Source: Candidatus Marimicrobium litorale (lineage in GTDB: Bacteria > Pseudomonadota > Gammaproteobacteria > Pseudomonadales > Halieaceae). From it: a stretch of DNA of 64,000 nt. A program made the position numbers and the translations under genes. The notes under the pieces are model-generated. The model had not been told where the DNA came from, did no database searches, and was given only the letters and a program-made list of their open reading frames with translations. This document shows positions 17,370 through 25,151 of the stretch, one piece after another. The number at the start of each line of letters is the position of its first letter. The stretch's first letter is position 1. The stretch spans positions 1 through 64,000 of the forward strand of contig NZ_SHNO01000002.1 in NCBI RefSeq assembly GCF_026262645.1, in the 5' to 3' direction.

Positions 17370-18023
17370 CTAGTATTCGCTGGACAGGAACTCAAGCAGT
17401 TGGTCCCCCACGCCATCGCAGGCGGTACCCTGCACCGGCGCAATAATTGGAATCGGCACAATGACGGCGGGCATATAGGACTGCCCTGACGCGCTGGTGC
17501 TGATGTGCCCGACTGCAGCGCGGTCTGAAAAGTCCCAGATGGTGGCTTCGTAGTTCGCATCGTGAGCCCAGGTGCCAAAGCCAAAGCAGCCGCCCAGACT
17601 GCACGCCATGGAGCCGCTGCCACCGCTGCGCTCGGTGGACCCGTCCAGCCAGATAATGTATTCGAGCTTCAAATCTGCAATTTTCTTCGCCACGGGTTCT
17701 TGTAGAACGAGTTGCTCCAGGCCTTCCGGATGCAGCGGCGCGGTGCGCGGCTCAAACCACGGGTAGAGCGCATTAATGAACTCCAGCTCTCCGATTACGG
17801 TAATGGAATTGTCGTAGGATGTAATATGTTCACCGACACAGAGTACGAAATCTGGCTCGGTCTCATAGTTGCTGCTGTGTCTTCGTCCAAGGATGACGAC
17901 GCTGGATTCGCCGATACCTTCGACCGGTTCGTTGTAGATCATTTCATCCACAGTAGAGGTGACGCAGCCGGATAGCAGGCAAGCAGTGGTCAGGGTCAGG
18001 GTCGTCAGCAGCGCATATTTCAT
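17370..18023 (-). CDS. lipoprotein of unknown function (operon gene 12)
   Basis: The 217-residue product has the lipobox LLSGC (C20) and no transmembrane helix after it. The start is the ATG at 18023, which overlaps the preceding stop by 4 nt (ATGA), so a longer reading into the upstream gene is unlikely. The mature protein ends with a beta-rich part (YEATIWDFSDRAAVGHIS and AVIVPIPIIAPVQGTAC) that resembles the nucleotide-free, Rossmann-like or SGNH-like lipoprotein domains seen in outer-membrane assembly accessory proteins. I cannot name the family. It has five cysteines beyond the lipobox, including SMACSLGGC, which may form disulfides. Its position suggests a structural subunit of the envelope machine. 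Confidence 0.78.
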   Translation of the reverse strand: MKYALLTTLTLTTACLLSGCVTSTVDEMIYNEPVEGIGESSVVILGRRHSSNYETEPDFVLCVGEHITSYDNSITVIGELEFINALYPWFEPRTAPLHPEGLEQLVLQEPVAKKIADLKLEYIIWLDGSTERSGGSGSMACSLGGCFGFGTWAHDANYEATIWDFSDRAAVGHISTSASGQSYMPAVIVPIPIIAPVQGTACDGVGDQLLEFLSSEY

Positions 18024-18673
18024 GGGCTCGACCCCGGTGCTGGCACGTTTTGAGCTTGCAACCACGCTTGAATAGGCGCGATTCTGGTAAAGGTGGTGGC
18101 GAAGTTTGCGCCGGCATCACGCAGGGCCATTACCGCGGCGAGATTCACCGCTTCCTGGTCAGATTGCAGGAAGGCAGTGGGCGTTTTACCGTAACTGCTC
18201 ATGTCCCACTCGGCGACCGGCTGTGCATCGGGGGTGAGTAGTTCAAAACGGTAAAGCATCCAGATCTCGTAGACCTTGACCTGGGTATGCTTGGGGATGG
18301 TGTACTGCAGTTGTGAGACATGCGGAACCAGGATGCCATCGACGCCTGGTATGCTTTGCCCCGGTATCGGTGCGCTTTGTAAGTGGACCACCTCCTCAAA
18401 GACGCCGGCCAGCAGACTGTTCCACATCAGTATTTGTGCCTGTCCGGTCTTCACGATCCAGCTGGATTGTCCGCGCGTGGTGGACTCGTCAAAAAACTCA
18501 TGCTGCGCGAAATCCGGGCCGTACCACACGCCCAGTTTAAGGGGCAGGGGTTCGATAAGGGGAGGAGGAAAGCGGCCCTCCACCACAACGGTAGCCGGCC
18601 CGCAACCGCTTAGCAGTAACAGCGATAACAAGACTGCGAACAGGTGTTGCTGATGCCGTTTAGCGAAAGTCAT
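18020..18673 (-). CDS. lipoprotein of unknown function (operon gene 11)
   Basis: The 217-residue product begins MTFAKRHQQHLF and has the lipobox LLLSGC (C24). The mature sequence opens with a Pro-rich linker (GRFPPPLIEPLPLKLGVWYG) and continues with alternating strands and helices. It shows some likeness to auxiliary lipoproteins of transport machines (a 'l..GvW' strand, 'vf..V..l' helix, 'l.p.v..lqy' strand), but no family can be named. An ATG four codons upstream (18685) would also work. It overlaps the vWA gene before it by 14 nt and the next lipoprotein by 4 nt. An outer-membrane partner of the inner-membrane ExbB/vWA proteins is a reasonable inference. Confidence 0.78.
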   Translation of the reverse strand: MTFAKRHQQHLFAVLLSLLLLSGCGPATVVVEGRFPPPLIEPLPLKLGVWYGPDFAQHEFFDESTTRGQSSWIVKTGQAQILMWNSLLAGVFEEVVHLQSAPIPGQSIPGVDGILVPHVSQLQYTIPKHTQVKVYEIWMLYRFELLTPDAQPVAEWDMSSYGKTPTAFLQSDQEAVNLAAVMALRDAGANFATTFTRIAPIQAWLQAQNVPAPGSSP

Positions 18674-19661
18674 TGAGCGCGACAAAGGTTCCTCCGTTGC
18701 GGCGAGTCAGCTCCCGCATCAGAGTAGCGAAGCGGATACCGGTGGTCTGCAAATTCGGTGCGCGAATAAACTGTACGGGGAAACCCACGGCGTGGATGCG
18801 TACCAGTCTGTTTCCATTGGCGTCCACCTTGTTGATGCGATCAACCGCATCCAGCACGTCGGTGATGGACTCACCCGTGAATTCGTCTCCAAAGACATAG
18901 ATGCTGATTTTTTCGCCGGGGCGGGCGAACGTCCGAATAGCGGCCTGTATACCCTCGACGGGGCTTGAGTTGCTAAAAATATTCCAGCCACGCAGATTTT
19001 TGATAATCGCACGTCGACGGGCGGGAGAATCGGGAATCCAGCGGCCTCGATAGCTGCTGAACATATAGTTTCCCATGTCGTTCATGATCTGTATGCCCTT
19101 CACTTCGGGATAGATATTGAGCGTGGCTTCCACCTCTTTCAATACCCGCTCCCAGGCGTAGGAGAACATAGAGCCAGAAGTATCAATAACGAAGATGATG
19201 TACTCGCTATCCACCGGGATGCCACCGATCAATTGATTTTTCGCTTTGTAGGAGGGCCCCAGCAGGCGCTGCATCTCCTCTGTCAGTGCCTGTTTTGCGA
19301 TAGACAGTTGCCCTGCAATGGCCTCATTGCTCCCGGTTGCAACCTGCAGGCTGTCGTATCGGGACTTCGCGCTGGCCCTCTGTGCGCGCAGTATTGCGAT
19401 CTTCTCCTCTTGCTCTGACAACTGTTCGTGTTTTGCGTTCAGGTCACGGTTGAGAATTTTTGTCTCGCCGCGAATGTCAAATACCTGCTCCGTGAGCTTG
19501 GCGAGTTTGCCTTCGAGATTCACGGTGGAGGCTTCGATAATTTGCGGTTCTACAGTCTTGGTAATCATCAGCAGCAGGATAATGGCACCGAAACCACAGC
19601 AGATTACGTCCAGAAAAGACATGGAGAACTCTTCGGGGGCTCTGCCCTTGCGCCGCGCCAT
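18660..19661 (-). CDS. vWA protein with ExbD/MotB-like N-terminal helix (operon gene 10)
   Basis: The 333-residue protein starts at the ATG overlapping the preceding stop (TGATG). Residues 12-34 form one membrane helix, SFLDVICCGFGAIILLLMI, with Asp18 at the position of the proton-carrying Asp of ExbD/TolR. A coiled coil follows at about 40-125 (TEQVFDIRGETKILNRDL and onwards). The C-terminal vWA domain (about 150-333) has the MIDAS motif DTSGS in YIIFVIDTSGSMF and a later Asp in VFGDEFTG. The topology would place the vWA domain in the periplasm. It differs from the gene upstream by an 'R-Y-E' rich interface and a longer loop after MIDAS. I infer a stator or output subunit for the ExbB-like channel. 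Confidence 0.88.
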   Translation of the reverse strand: MARRKGRAPEEFSMSFLDVICCGFGAIILLLMITKTVEPQIIEASTVNLEGKLAKLTEQVFDIRGETKILNRDLNAKHEQLSEQEEKIAILRAQRASAKSRYDSLQVATGSNEAIAGQLSIAKQALTEEMQRLLGPSYKAKNQLIGGIPVDSEYIIFVIDTSGSMFSYAWERVLKEVEATLNIYPEVKGIQIMNDMGNYMFSSYRGRWIPDSPARRRAIIKNLRGWNIFSNSSPVEGIQAAIRTFARPGEKISIYVFGDEFTGESITDVLDAVDRINKVDANGNRLVRIHAVGFPVQFIRAPNLQTTGIRFATLMRELTRRNGGTFVALNDFR

Positions 19662-20752
19662 CAGGGCCAATCCATCGAGGGCATGAGTAGCGACCCCCGT
19701 GTGCTCTGGGCCAGCTGCCACAGCGCCGATACCGCCATCGGGTCGCCTTCCATCGGCGTCAGGATAATATTGACCGGGACCCGGGCGGGGAGTTGTCGGA
19801 CAGCACTGGCGAACAGGCGCAGACGTTCCTGGCCGCTCACGGTATTAGTCCTTGGCTTCGATTTTCCCTGCGTCGGCAGTCCATCGGTAATGAGGAAAAT
19901 ATTATCGGGTGGGGGTGACAGGCTGCCCAGCGCGAGGAAGGCATTTTCCAGACTGGTACCACCGCCGGGTGTGAGCTTGCGCAATGCCGCGCTCATGTCG
20001 GCCAGTTGCGCCTGATTGGCCACCTCCAGCCACTTACCCTCGGTGTCGGGCAGGGCAGCCCTGGCTTGCGTGCTAAAGGTCATGACCTGGTATTTGCTTG
20101 CGACCGGCAGCTGGGCAGTCAGCCAGTCTACGGTGTTGACACCCTGCATCCACTTCTCAGACTTGCGCTGGATGCTATCTCCCATGTTTCGCAAACGAAT
20201 AATCTGGACCACTTTATCAGCCAGCATGCTGGCGGACGCGTCCAGCAGAATGGCAATACGCTGCCCGCCCAGCTTGAGGCCCGTCAGGTATTGGCGATTT
20301 CCGTCCCCAACAAAGGTGCGCGCATTCACTCCGCTATTGTCATTGGCGGCCTGGCGGCTTTTTTCAACCTCGGATTCCAGTGCCAGTAGTTCGGCCTTGA
20401 GTTGTTCTATCGCTTCGTCGTCGGTGAAGCCCTCGCGTTTTTTGTCTTCGATCAGGGCCTCACTGCGTTCCTTTTCCTCAGTAATTCGTGTTGCCAGACC
20501 CTGGGCCTCTGTCATTTGCAGATCTATCTCTGAAAGCGTATTGCGCAGTCGCACAAGGTTTTTTTCGCCGTCGGTTACATCCTCTTCAAGCAGGTCAATT
20601 TCAGACAGCAGGTTTTGGTTGAGGTCTGCCGACTCCTCATCGATAGCGTGATTCATGATGAGAAAAACAAGCACAACAGCCCCAAAGCCGCAGGACATAA
20701 TATCCAGAAAGCTCAGATTGAAGGTCGTGAACTGACGTTTCTTCCTCGCCAT
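19661..20752 (-). CDS. vWA protein with ExbD/MotB-like N-terminal helix (operon gene 9)
   Basis: The 363-residue protein has an N-terminal basic stretch (MARKKRQF) and one helix, SFLDIMSCGFGAVVLVFLI, with Asp17 in the ExbD-like position. It shares SFLD-xxxCGFGA with the neighbouring vWA protein. Residues about 37-140 are a long acidic coiled coil (LLSEIDLLEEDVTDGEKN and onward). The vWA domain (about 170-363) has MIDAS motifs DASAS (ILLDASASM), a Thr in PGGGTSLENAF, and an Asp in LITDGLPTQG. It is 4 nt after the Hsp70-like gene and translationally coupled to the next vWA gene. The pair probably forms a heterodimer through the coiled coils. Confidence 0.88.
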   Translation of the reverse strand: MARKKRQFTTFNLSFLDIMSCGFGAVVLVFLIMNHAIDEESADLNQNLLSEIDLLEEDVTDGEKNLVRLRNTLSEIDLQMTEAQGLATRITEEKERSEALIEDKKREGFTDDEAIEQLKAELLALESEVEKSRQAANDNSGVNARTFVGDGNRQYLTGLKLGGQRIAILLDASASMLADKVVQIIRLRNMGDSIQRKSEKWMQGVNTVDWLTAQLPVASKYQVMTFSTQARAALPDTEGKWLEVANQAQLADMSAALRKLTPGGGTSLENAFLALGSLSPPPDNIFLITDGLPTQGKSKPRTNTVSGQERLRLFASAVRQLPARVPVNIILTPMEGDPMAVSALWQLAQSTRGSLLMPSMDWP

Positions 20753-20756
20753 GGCG

Positions 20757-22031
20757 CTAGGTGGTCACCTCAATGAGTTGGAAAACAGCGTTTTTATCGG
20801 TGCAGACCTTGTCTCCCGGCATGAGAGGCTCACCGGGCAGATAAGGACTGCCGTTGACTTGCGGTGCTGGTCCGTCACCACGCAGTTGCCAGCCGGTTTT
20901 ATCACGGTACAAAACCCAGCCGTTATGCAGCGTCACACCGTCGTGATGCAGTGGCGCGGCGACGTGTCCGTTCAGTAAGTGGGTCGGTTCAGCAGGGGTG
21001 GGCGCTGCGGTGGTGCGAGTTTCAGCAGTCGCAGGAAGGGGTGGCACAGCCAGGCGTTCCAGCCCGAGGAAGGGAAGGTCGGTGACAAAGCTCAAGGCGT
21101 CTTGCCGTTGGATGATTTGTTCCTGATGGTTGTGCAATGCGGTGCGAAGGTCGCCCCCAGACAGAACATGTAAAGTCGTGAACGCTTCGGTGAGGCCCGG
21201 CAGCAATCCTGCCAGCGGGTCAGCGACAAGGTGGCCATTGTCATGCCCGCTACCGATGTTCTCCCTGATACTTTCAAACAGACGTTTGCCTGCGTCTTGT
21301 AGCTGTAACGCGCTGACCCGCGCTTGATATCCGCCTATATCGAGATTGGCTTCTGGTTGAGCATTGAGTGTGCGAAGGACCTGCGGCAGGGCATCGTACA
21401 GCTGTTGTTCGGTGGCCGCTTTGCGCCGCGGATCGAACCGCGTCTGGCGAATGAACTCTGCTGCAATAATTTCTACCAGGCGCTCCTGCAGTTGCAACAA
21501 GCCGCAGCCGGGTAGTGGGGTGCAACGTTTGAGGCTGGCGCTGTCCGCGCCCCCCGTTAGTTCGCTGATCACGGCCTGATGCAGCTGTATTTCAAGATGA
21601 AACAAGCGTTCCAAAGGTGAAAAAAGGCTGGCCAGCGCCACGCTTCGGTTGACCAGTGCGACTGCATCGAACGGGCACTGCTGCACTATACCTAGCAATA
21701 GAGCGAGTTGGTCGCGCTGCATGCTGGCAGGCACTGCCAGCATGATTTCGGCGGGCTTGTCCGCCTCTGCGTGCAGTTGCATGAGGTGCGCGTGCACCAG
21801 ATCTCCGGTATGGCGAGCGGGTCCCAGTGCTGGTTGTAGCGCCTCAGTGCTCAGTCGCCACCAGTACCGGGTGTTGACGTCTCTGGGCTTAAGGCGCGCC
21901 GTCGCGCGGGCGGGCGTGCCAAATACATAGTCCTGGCCGTCCAGCAAGGCATAGCCCGGGCTCTGCACACACCTGTCTCCGTGCCACAGCTGCAAGGTGC
22001 TATCCAGCAGGTCAAGCAGAGCGGCAGGCAT
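20757..22031 (-). CDS. divergent Hsp70/actin-like protein with FHA-like tail (operon gene 8)
   Basis: The 424-residue protein overlaps the channel gene's stop by 1 nt (TAATG), which fixes the start. Its first 60 residues align by eye with Hsp70 lobe I: 'LLDLLDSTLQLW' at the place of IDLGTTNS, then SPGYALLDGQDYVFGTPARAT like 'TPSiiay...vGqpAk'. EIMLAVPASMQRDQLALLL and ALVNRSVALAS resemble the 'TVPAyFndaQR...InEptAAaLA' segment. The phosphate loop is degenerate, so ATP binding is doubtful. The last 70 residues (VNGSPYLPGEPLMPGDKV...FQLIEV) look like an FHA-type fold without its phosphothreonine-binding residues. No signal peptide is present, so it is probably cytoplasmic and may regulate the channel. 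These are weak fold guesses. Confidence 0.6.
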   Translation of the reverse strand: MPAALLDLLDSTLQLWHGDRCVQSPGYALLDGQDYVFGTPARATARLKPRDVNTRYWWRLSTEALQPALGPARHTGDLVHAHLMQLHAEADKPAEIMLAVPASMQRDQLALLLGIVQQCPFDAVALVNRSVALASLFSPLERLFHLEIQLHQAVISELTGGADSASLKRCTPLPGCGLLQLQERLVEIIAAEFIRQTRFDPRRKAATEQQLYDALPQVLRTLNAQPEANLDIGGYQARVSALQLQDAGKRLFESIRENIGSGHDNGHLVADPLAGLLPGLTEAFTTLHVLSGGDLRTALHNHQEQIIQRQDALSFVTDLPFLGLERLAVPPLPATAETRTTAAPTPAEPTHLLNGHVAAPLHHDGVTLHNGWVLYRDKTGWQLRGDGPAPQVNGSPYLPGEPLMPGDKVCTDKNAVFQLIEVTT

Positions 22032-22828
22032 TAGTGCGATACCAGAAAGCGCAGTAAACGTCGGTCGGCGTAGCGTTGACTGTCCAGCACCAGTCGCTCT
22101 TGGGAAAGCTGCAACTGGTGTAGGCAAAACATGATCACGATACTCAGCACCAGCGCCACAAACGTGCTGTTAAAGGCGACACCAAGGCTCGCGGTTACCC
22201 CCGAGATATCACCCTCAACAGCTTTATAGGCCTGTCCGAGCGCGTCGCCGATCCCGCGCACGGTGCCAATAAAACCAATGGACGGAATGGCCCAGGCGAT
22301 ATACCTGACCATGGAGTTTTCGGAATCGAGGCGGTCGGATTCGATCTCGCATTGCTCCTTAATAGTATCGGACACCGCCTGGATGGAGCTGGTGGTCGCA
22401 AAACGCTGGAGTGCGGACAGCAGTGTCCGTGGCAGCAGATAGTCCTGCTCTGCTTCCGGCAGTGCCTCCAGAGAGCGACTGTATTCTCGTGCGTCCTCGG
22501 GCAGAACGCTGGTGCCCTCCGGGATATCCAGTAGCGGGCGCTCCAGCATGGCGCGTTCATGCATGCCGCGGCGGCCTTTGTAACCCATGATGGCCAGTGC
22601 CCAGATGAGCAGGATAAAACACGACTCTTGCTCAAAGTCGCCAATGACCACGGCCAAGCTGCGCGTGGTAACGTCCAGTTCTCCGGCCGCTTGTTGGGCC
22701 GCCTCCTGTGCCAGGTGCGCTTTGGCACTGGGCCTTATCAGGCCCACATAAAGCGCGTGCACCAGAATGACGGCAATCAGTAGTGCGAATAGCTGATAGA
22801 TAAATTCCGACGACATTTTTTGTTTCAT
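22031..22828 (-). CDS. MotA/TolQ/ExbB-family proton channel (operon gene 7)
   Basis: The 265-residue membrane protein has a TolQ/ExbB-like core. TM1 is about 13-33, a second hydrophobic segment (SCFILLIWALAIMGYKG) is about 67-84, and the third (MVRYIAWAIPSIGFIGTVRGIGDAL) and fourth (GVTASLGVAFNSTFVALVLSIVIMFCL) come after a cytoplasmic stretch. 'IPSIGFIGTVRGIG' corresponds to the P.LGLLGTVxG signature, and 'ASLGVAFNSTFVALVLS' corresponds to the last pore helix (L..ALxTTaxGLxvAip). The second TM may not be present in TolQ. No ExbD or TolR gene is in the operon; the two vWA proteins may take that place. It has an AGGA site 7 nt upstream of ATG. Confidence 0.9.
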   Translation of the reverse strand: MKQKMSSEFIYQLFALLIAVILVHALYVGLIRPSAKAHLAQEAAQQAAGELDVTTRSLAVVIGDFEQESCFILLIWALAIMGYKGRRGMHERAMLERPLLDIPEGTSVLPEDAREYSRSLEALPEAEQDYLLPRTLLSALQRFATTSSIQAVSDTIKEQCEIESDRLDSENSMVRYIAWAIPSIGFIGTVRGIGDALGQAYKAVEGDISGVTASLGVAFNSTFVALVLSIVIMFCLHQLQLSQERLVLDSQRYADRRLLRFLVSH

Positions 22829-22837
22829 TGGGAGATC

Positions 22838-23080
22838 CTATATATCAACCGGAAAAGAAACGGGTACATCCTCGGATATTTCCTCGGAGGCACGATAATC
22901 AAAAGGGGATTCGCGCTCTGCCTGTGCATTTTCACGCGCTGCTGTTGCGTCGGTGGCGGAAGTCGTACTCGATTCCTCCCGGGGCACGGCGGGTTCGCTT
23001 GTGTCTGTCTGACCTACACAGGGCAGGGCAAATGTGAACAGAGCCAGTGCCAGTAGATTCAAACGGTGTGATTGCAGCAT
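22838..23080 (-). CDS. small secreted acidic protein (operon gene 6)
   Basis: The 80-residue product has a clear signal peptide (LNLLALALFTFALPCVGQ), with cleavage near residue 23. The mature part of about 57 residues is rich in Thr, Ser, Ala and Glu, without cysteine or recognisable fold, and is probably disordered. It ends FDYRASEEISEDVPVSFPVDI, shown here because it may be a binding tail. A GGAG site lies 7 nt upstream and only 3 nt separate it from the preceding stop, so it is a real operon member. I do not recognise a family. It may be a linker or plug of the channel complex in the periplasm. Confidence 0.72.
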   Translation of the reverse strand: MLQSHRLNLLALALFTFALPCVGQTDTSEPAVPREESSTTSATDATAARENAQAERESPFDYRASEEISEDVPVSFPVDI

Positions 23081-23083
23081 GCC

Positions 23084-25150
23084 TTACTCCGCGTAACGCG
23101 CAATTCTAAATCCTACGTCATCCCGCCCCGATTGCCCATAATCCCGGTAAGAGAGTCGCAGTTCCGAGAGCTTGGACAGGGTCCAGCTAGCCCCGCGAAT
23201 CACGTAGTTGTCTCCGCCCTGGCGGCCCAATGGGTCTCGCTGTGTCGCCCCGTTGGCGGGCGGAATACTGTACACATTGTTGACCCACTCAGAGACATTG
23301 CCGCCCATGTCATACAGTTGGTGCTGGTTCGACTTAAACGAGGCGACCGGTGCGCTGACCACGTGACCGTCCTTGTAGTTGTTGAGCACGCGCCCGGTGA
23401 TGTAGGCGGAGCTGCTGTCCGCGTAGTTCTCGACGATTTTGTCGGGTGGGAAGGCGTCGCCCCAGGGAAAACGCAACAAACGGTTACCGTCAGCGCGGGC
23501 AGCCCAGGCCCATTCTGCCTCAGAGGGCAGACGGTATCCGGTTGACTCGGGGCGGAAGCCCGTGACGATACCGTTTTGCTCCTTATAAAATGCGCGGACG
23601 CCCTGTTTCGCGCTCAGCCAGTTACAAAAGGCAGCGGCTTGCTGCCAGCTGACCTGGACCACGGGTTGATGCTCCCGGTTCAGGCTTTTGCCGGCTATGT
23701 TGCCCGAATTATGACTCGACTGGAACTGCCGAAACTGGGCATTGGTCACCTCGGTGGTTTGCAGATAAAACATGCGTTGCAGCGCCACCGGGTGTAGCAC
23801 CTCGTTGGCGCGTCGGCCGGGGTCGCGTCGCGAGGCGCCCATGGTGAATTCTGCCAGGGGAGTTGCTGCCGGGTTGAAAAGAAGCAGGGTCTGGCCCAGT
23901 GGGGAGGTAATTTCTGGCTTGATGCGGGCCAATTTCGCGGCCTGTTGTGTCTGTAACTGCACGTCCACGCTTTGCTCGAGTCCGGGTCTGGGCGTCACCT
24001 TGCGCGTGACGCTGGAATAACCCTCGAGGCTCACGCGGATCGTGTGTTCTACAGCGGGTAATGACAGCGTTTGACCGCCTTTGCCGCGGCGGATGCCATT
24101 GATGCTCAGCACGGCGTTGCTTGGACTGATACGGAATCGGACCTCGCCCAGTTGCGCCAACAGCGTCACGGCACGCTGGTCTGTTGCGCCCGCGGAGAGC
24201 TCCACAGTCTCATTGAAGCGCTTGTAACCCGGTTTAAACACGGCCAGCCGATGGGGGCTGCCGGGGGTCAATTGTAGGCTAAGGGGCGTTTGACCCTGAA
24301 ATTCACCGTCCAGCGTCACATTGGCCCCGGTCGGCTCGCTGGACAGCGCCAGAATACCCTCGGCCGGCAGCAATTCGATGGTGCCGAGGTCTGCATCCTT
24401 CCCGGCTTCCACAGTAAGGCGTTGCTGCCATTCGGCATAAGCAGGCAAAAGCAGCGTGATCGTCCGTTCGCCTTGCAATACCTCAAGTGTGAGGGGCGTT
24501 TGCCCGACCGGTTCGCCGTCCAGTTGTGCGGTGGCACCAGTCGGTGTGCTGGAGAGGCTGATGTCAGCCCAGGCGGGTGCCAGATCAATGTGTAGTTGCT
24601 GTTGTACGTTGCGCCCCGTGATCTCAATGTCCTGTGTCATTGTCAGGTGTCGCGGCTCTTCGAGTGACACGCTGTGAATGCCCTTGTCTAGTGACAGGTC
24701 GATCAGCGGCGTTTGCCCTACCGCCACATCATCGACGAGCACAGTGGCGCCTGAGGGTGTGCTGTTGATCGACAGGCGTCCCGGCAGGGCGTCCAGAGTC
24801 AGCACGACGCTTTGGTCGTCGCCGTCATCAACAGAAAAAGCGGCGGACAAGGGGCGATAGCCCGGTGCGCTCGCGTCGACCTGATAGTCCCCGGGGCGCA
24901 GCAGGTAGCGCTGGCCCAGCGGTAACGCAAGCCCGCTAACGGAGACATCAGCGGGGACTTCCGCGATCACCTTTATCTCGACAGACCGTGCCGTCAACAG
25001 GAAAAAAAGGACTAGGGCGGCCGCCGCCAGGCAGGCGTAAAGCAGGGCGCGCCCCGATCGCTGCTGACTGCGCGGTGCTTTCCCCGCCTGGTTCAATGGC
25101 GTGAAGCCGCTGGGCGCGATGACATCTTTCTGGTCTGATTGCGGTGACAT
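23084..25150 (-). CDS. PEGA-repeat protein with inactive FGE-sulfatase domain (operon gene 5)
   Basis: The 688-residue protein has a cytoplasmic N-terminus, one TM helix at about 35-53 and a periplasmic part. That part begins with four to five PEGA-type repeats (about 60-410): STPSGATVLVDDVAVGQTPL is repeated with variations as STPTGATAQLDGEPVGQTPL and SEPTGANVTLDGEFQGQTPL. The C-terminal 260 residues form an FGE-sulfatase/SUMF1 domain (FTMGASRRDPG, TEVTNAQFRQF, YRLPSEAEWAWAARA, YDMGGNVSEWV, GFRIARYAE). The segment that holds the two active-site cysteines of true FGEs reads VIRGASWTLSKLSELRLSYR, without Cys. A formylglycine-generating activity is therefore unlikely, and a structural or sugar/peptidoglycan-binding role is probable. 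Confidence 0.88.
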   Translation of the reverse strand: MSPQSDQKDVIAPSGFTPLNQAGKAPRSQQRSGRALLYACLAAAALVLFFLLTARSVEIKVIAEVPADVSVSGLALPLGQRYLLRPGDYQVDASAPGYRPLSAAFSVDDGDDQSVVLTLDALPGRLSINSTPSGATVLVDDVAVGQTPLIDLSLDKGIHSVSLEEPRHLTMTQDIEITGRNVQQQLHIDLAPAWADISLSSTPTGATAQLDGEPVGQTPLTLEVLQGERTITLLLPAYAEWQQRLTVEAGKDADLGTIELLPAEGILALSSEPTGANVTLDGEFQGQTPLSLQLTPGSPHRLAVFKPGYKRFNETVELSAGATDQRAVTLLAQLGEVRFRISPSNAVLSINGIRRGKGGQTLSLPAVEHTIRVSLEGYSSVTRKVTPRPGLEQSVDVQLQTQQAAKLARIKPEITSPLGQTLLLFNPAATPLAEFTMGASRRDPGRRANEVLHPVALQRMFYLQTTEVTNAQFRQFQSSHNSGNIAGKSLNREHQPVVQVSWQQAAAFCNWLSAKQGVRAFYKEQNGIVTGFRPESTGYRLPSEAEWAWAARADGNRLLRFPWGDAFPPDKIVENYADSSSAYITGRVLNNYKDGHVVSAPVASFKSNQHQLYDMGGNVSEWVNNVYSIPPANGATQRDPLGRQGGDNYVIRGASWTLSKLSELRLSYRDYGQSGRDDVGFRIARYAE

Positions 25151-25151
25151 C

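Noticed and set aside
18660-20752. MoxR-vWA (Bat-like) system
   Set aside because: No MoxR AAA+ ATPase gene is present, and the vWA proteins have a single N-terminal helix rather than the Bat topology.
23084-25150. Active formylglycine-generating enzyme
   Set aside because: Neither catalytic cysteine is present in the aligned segment.
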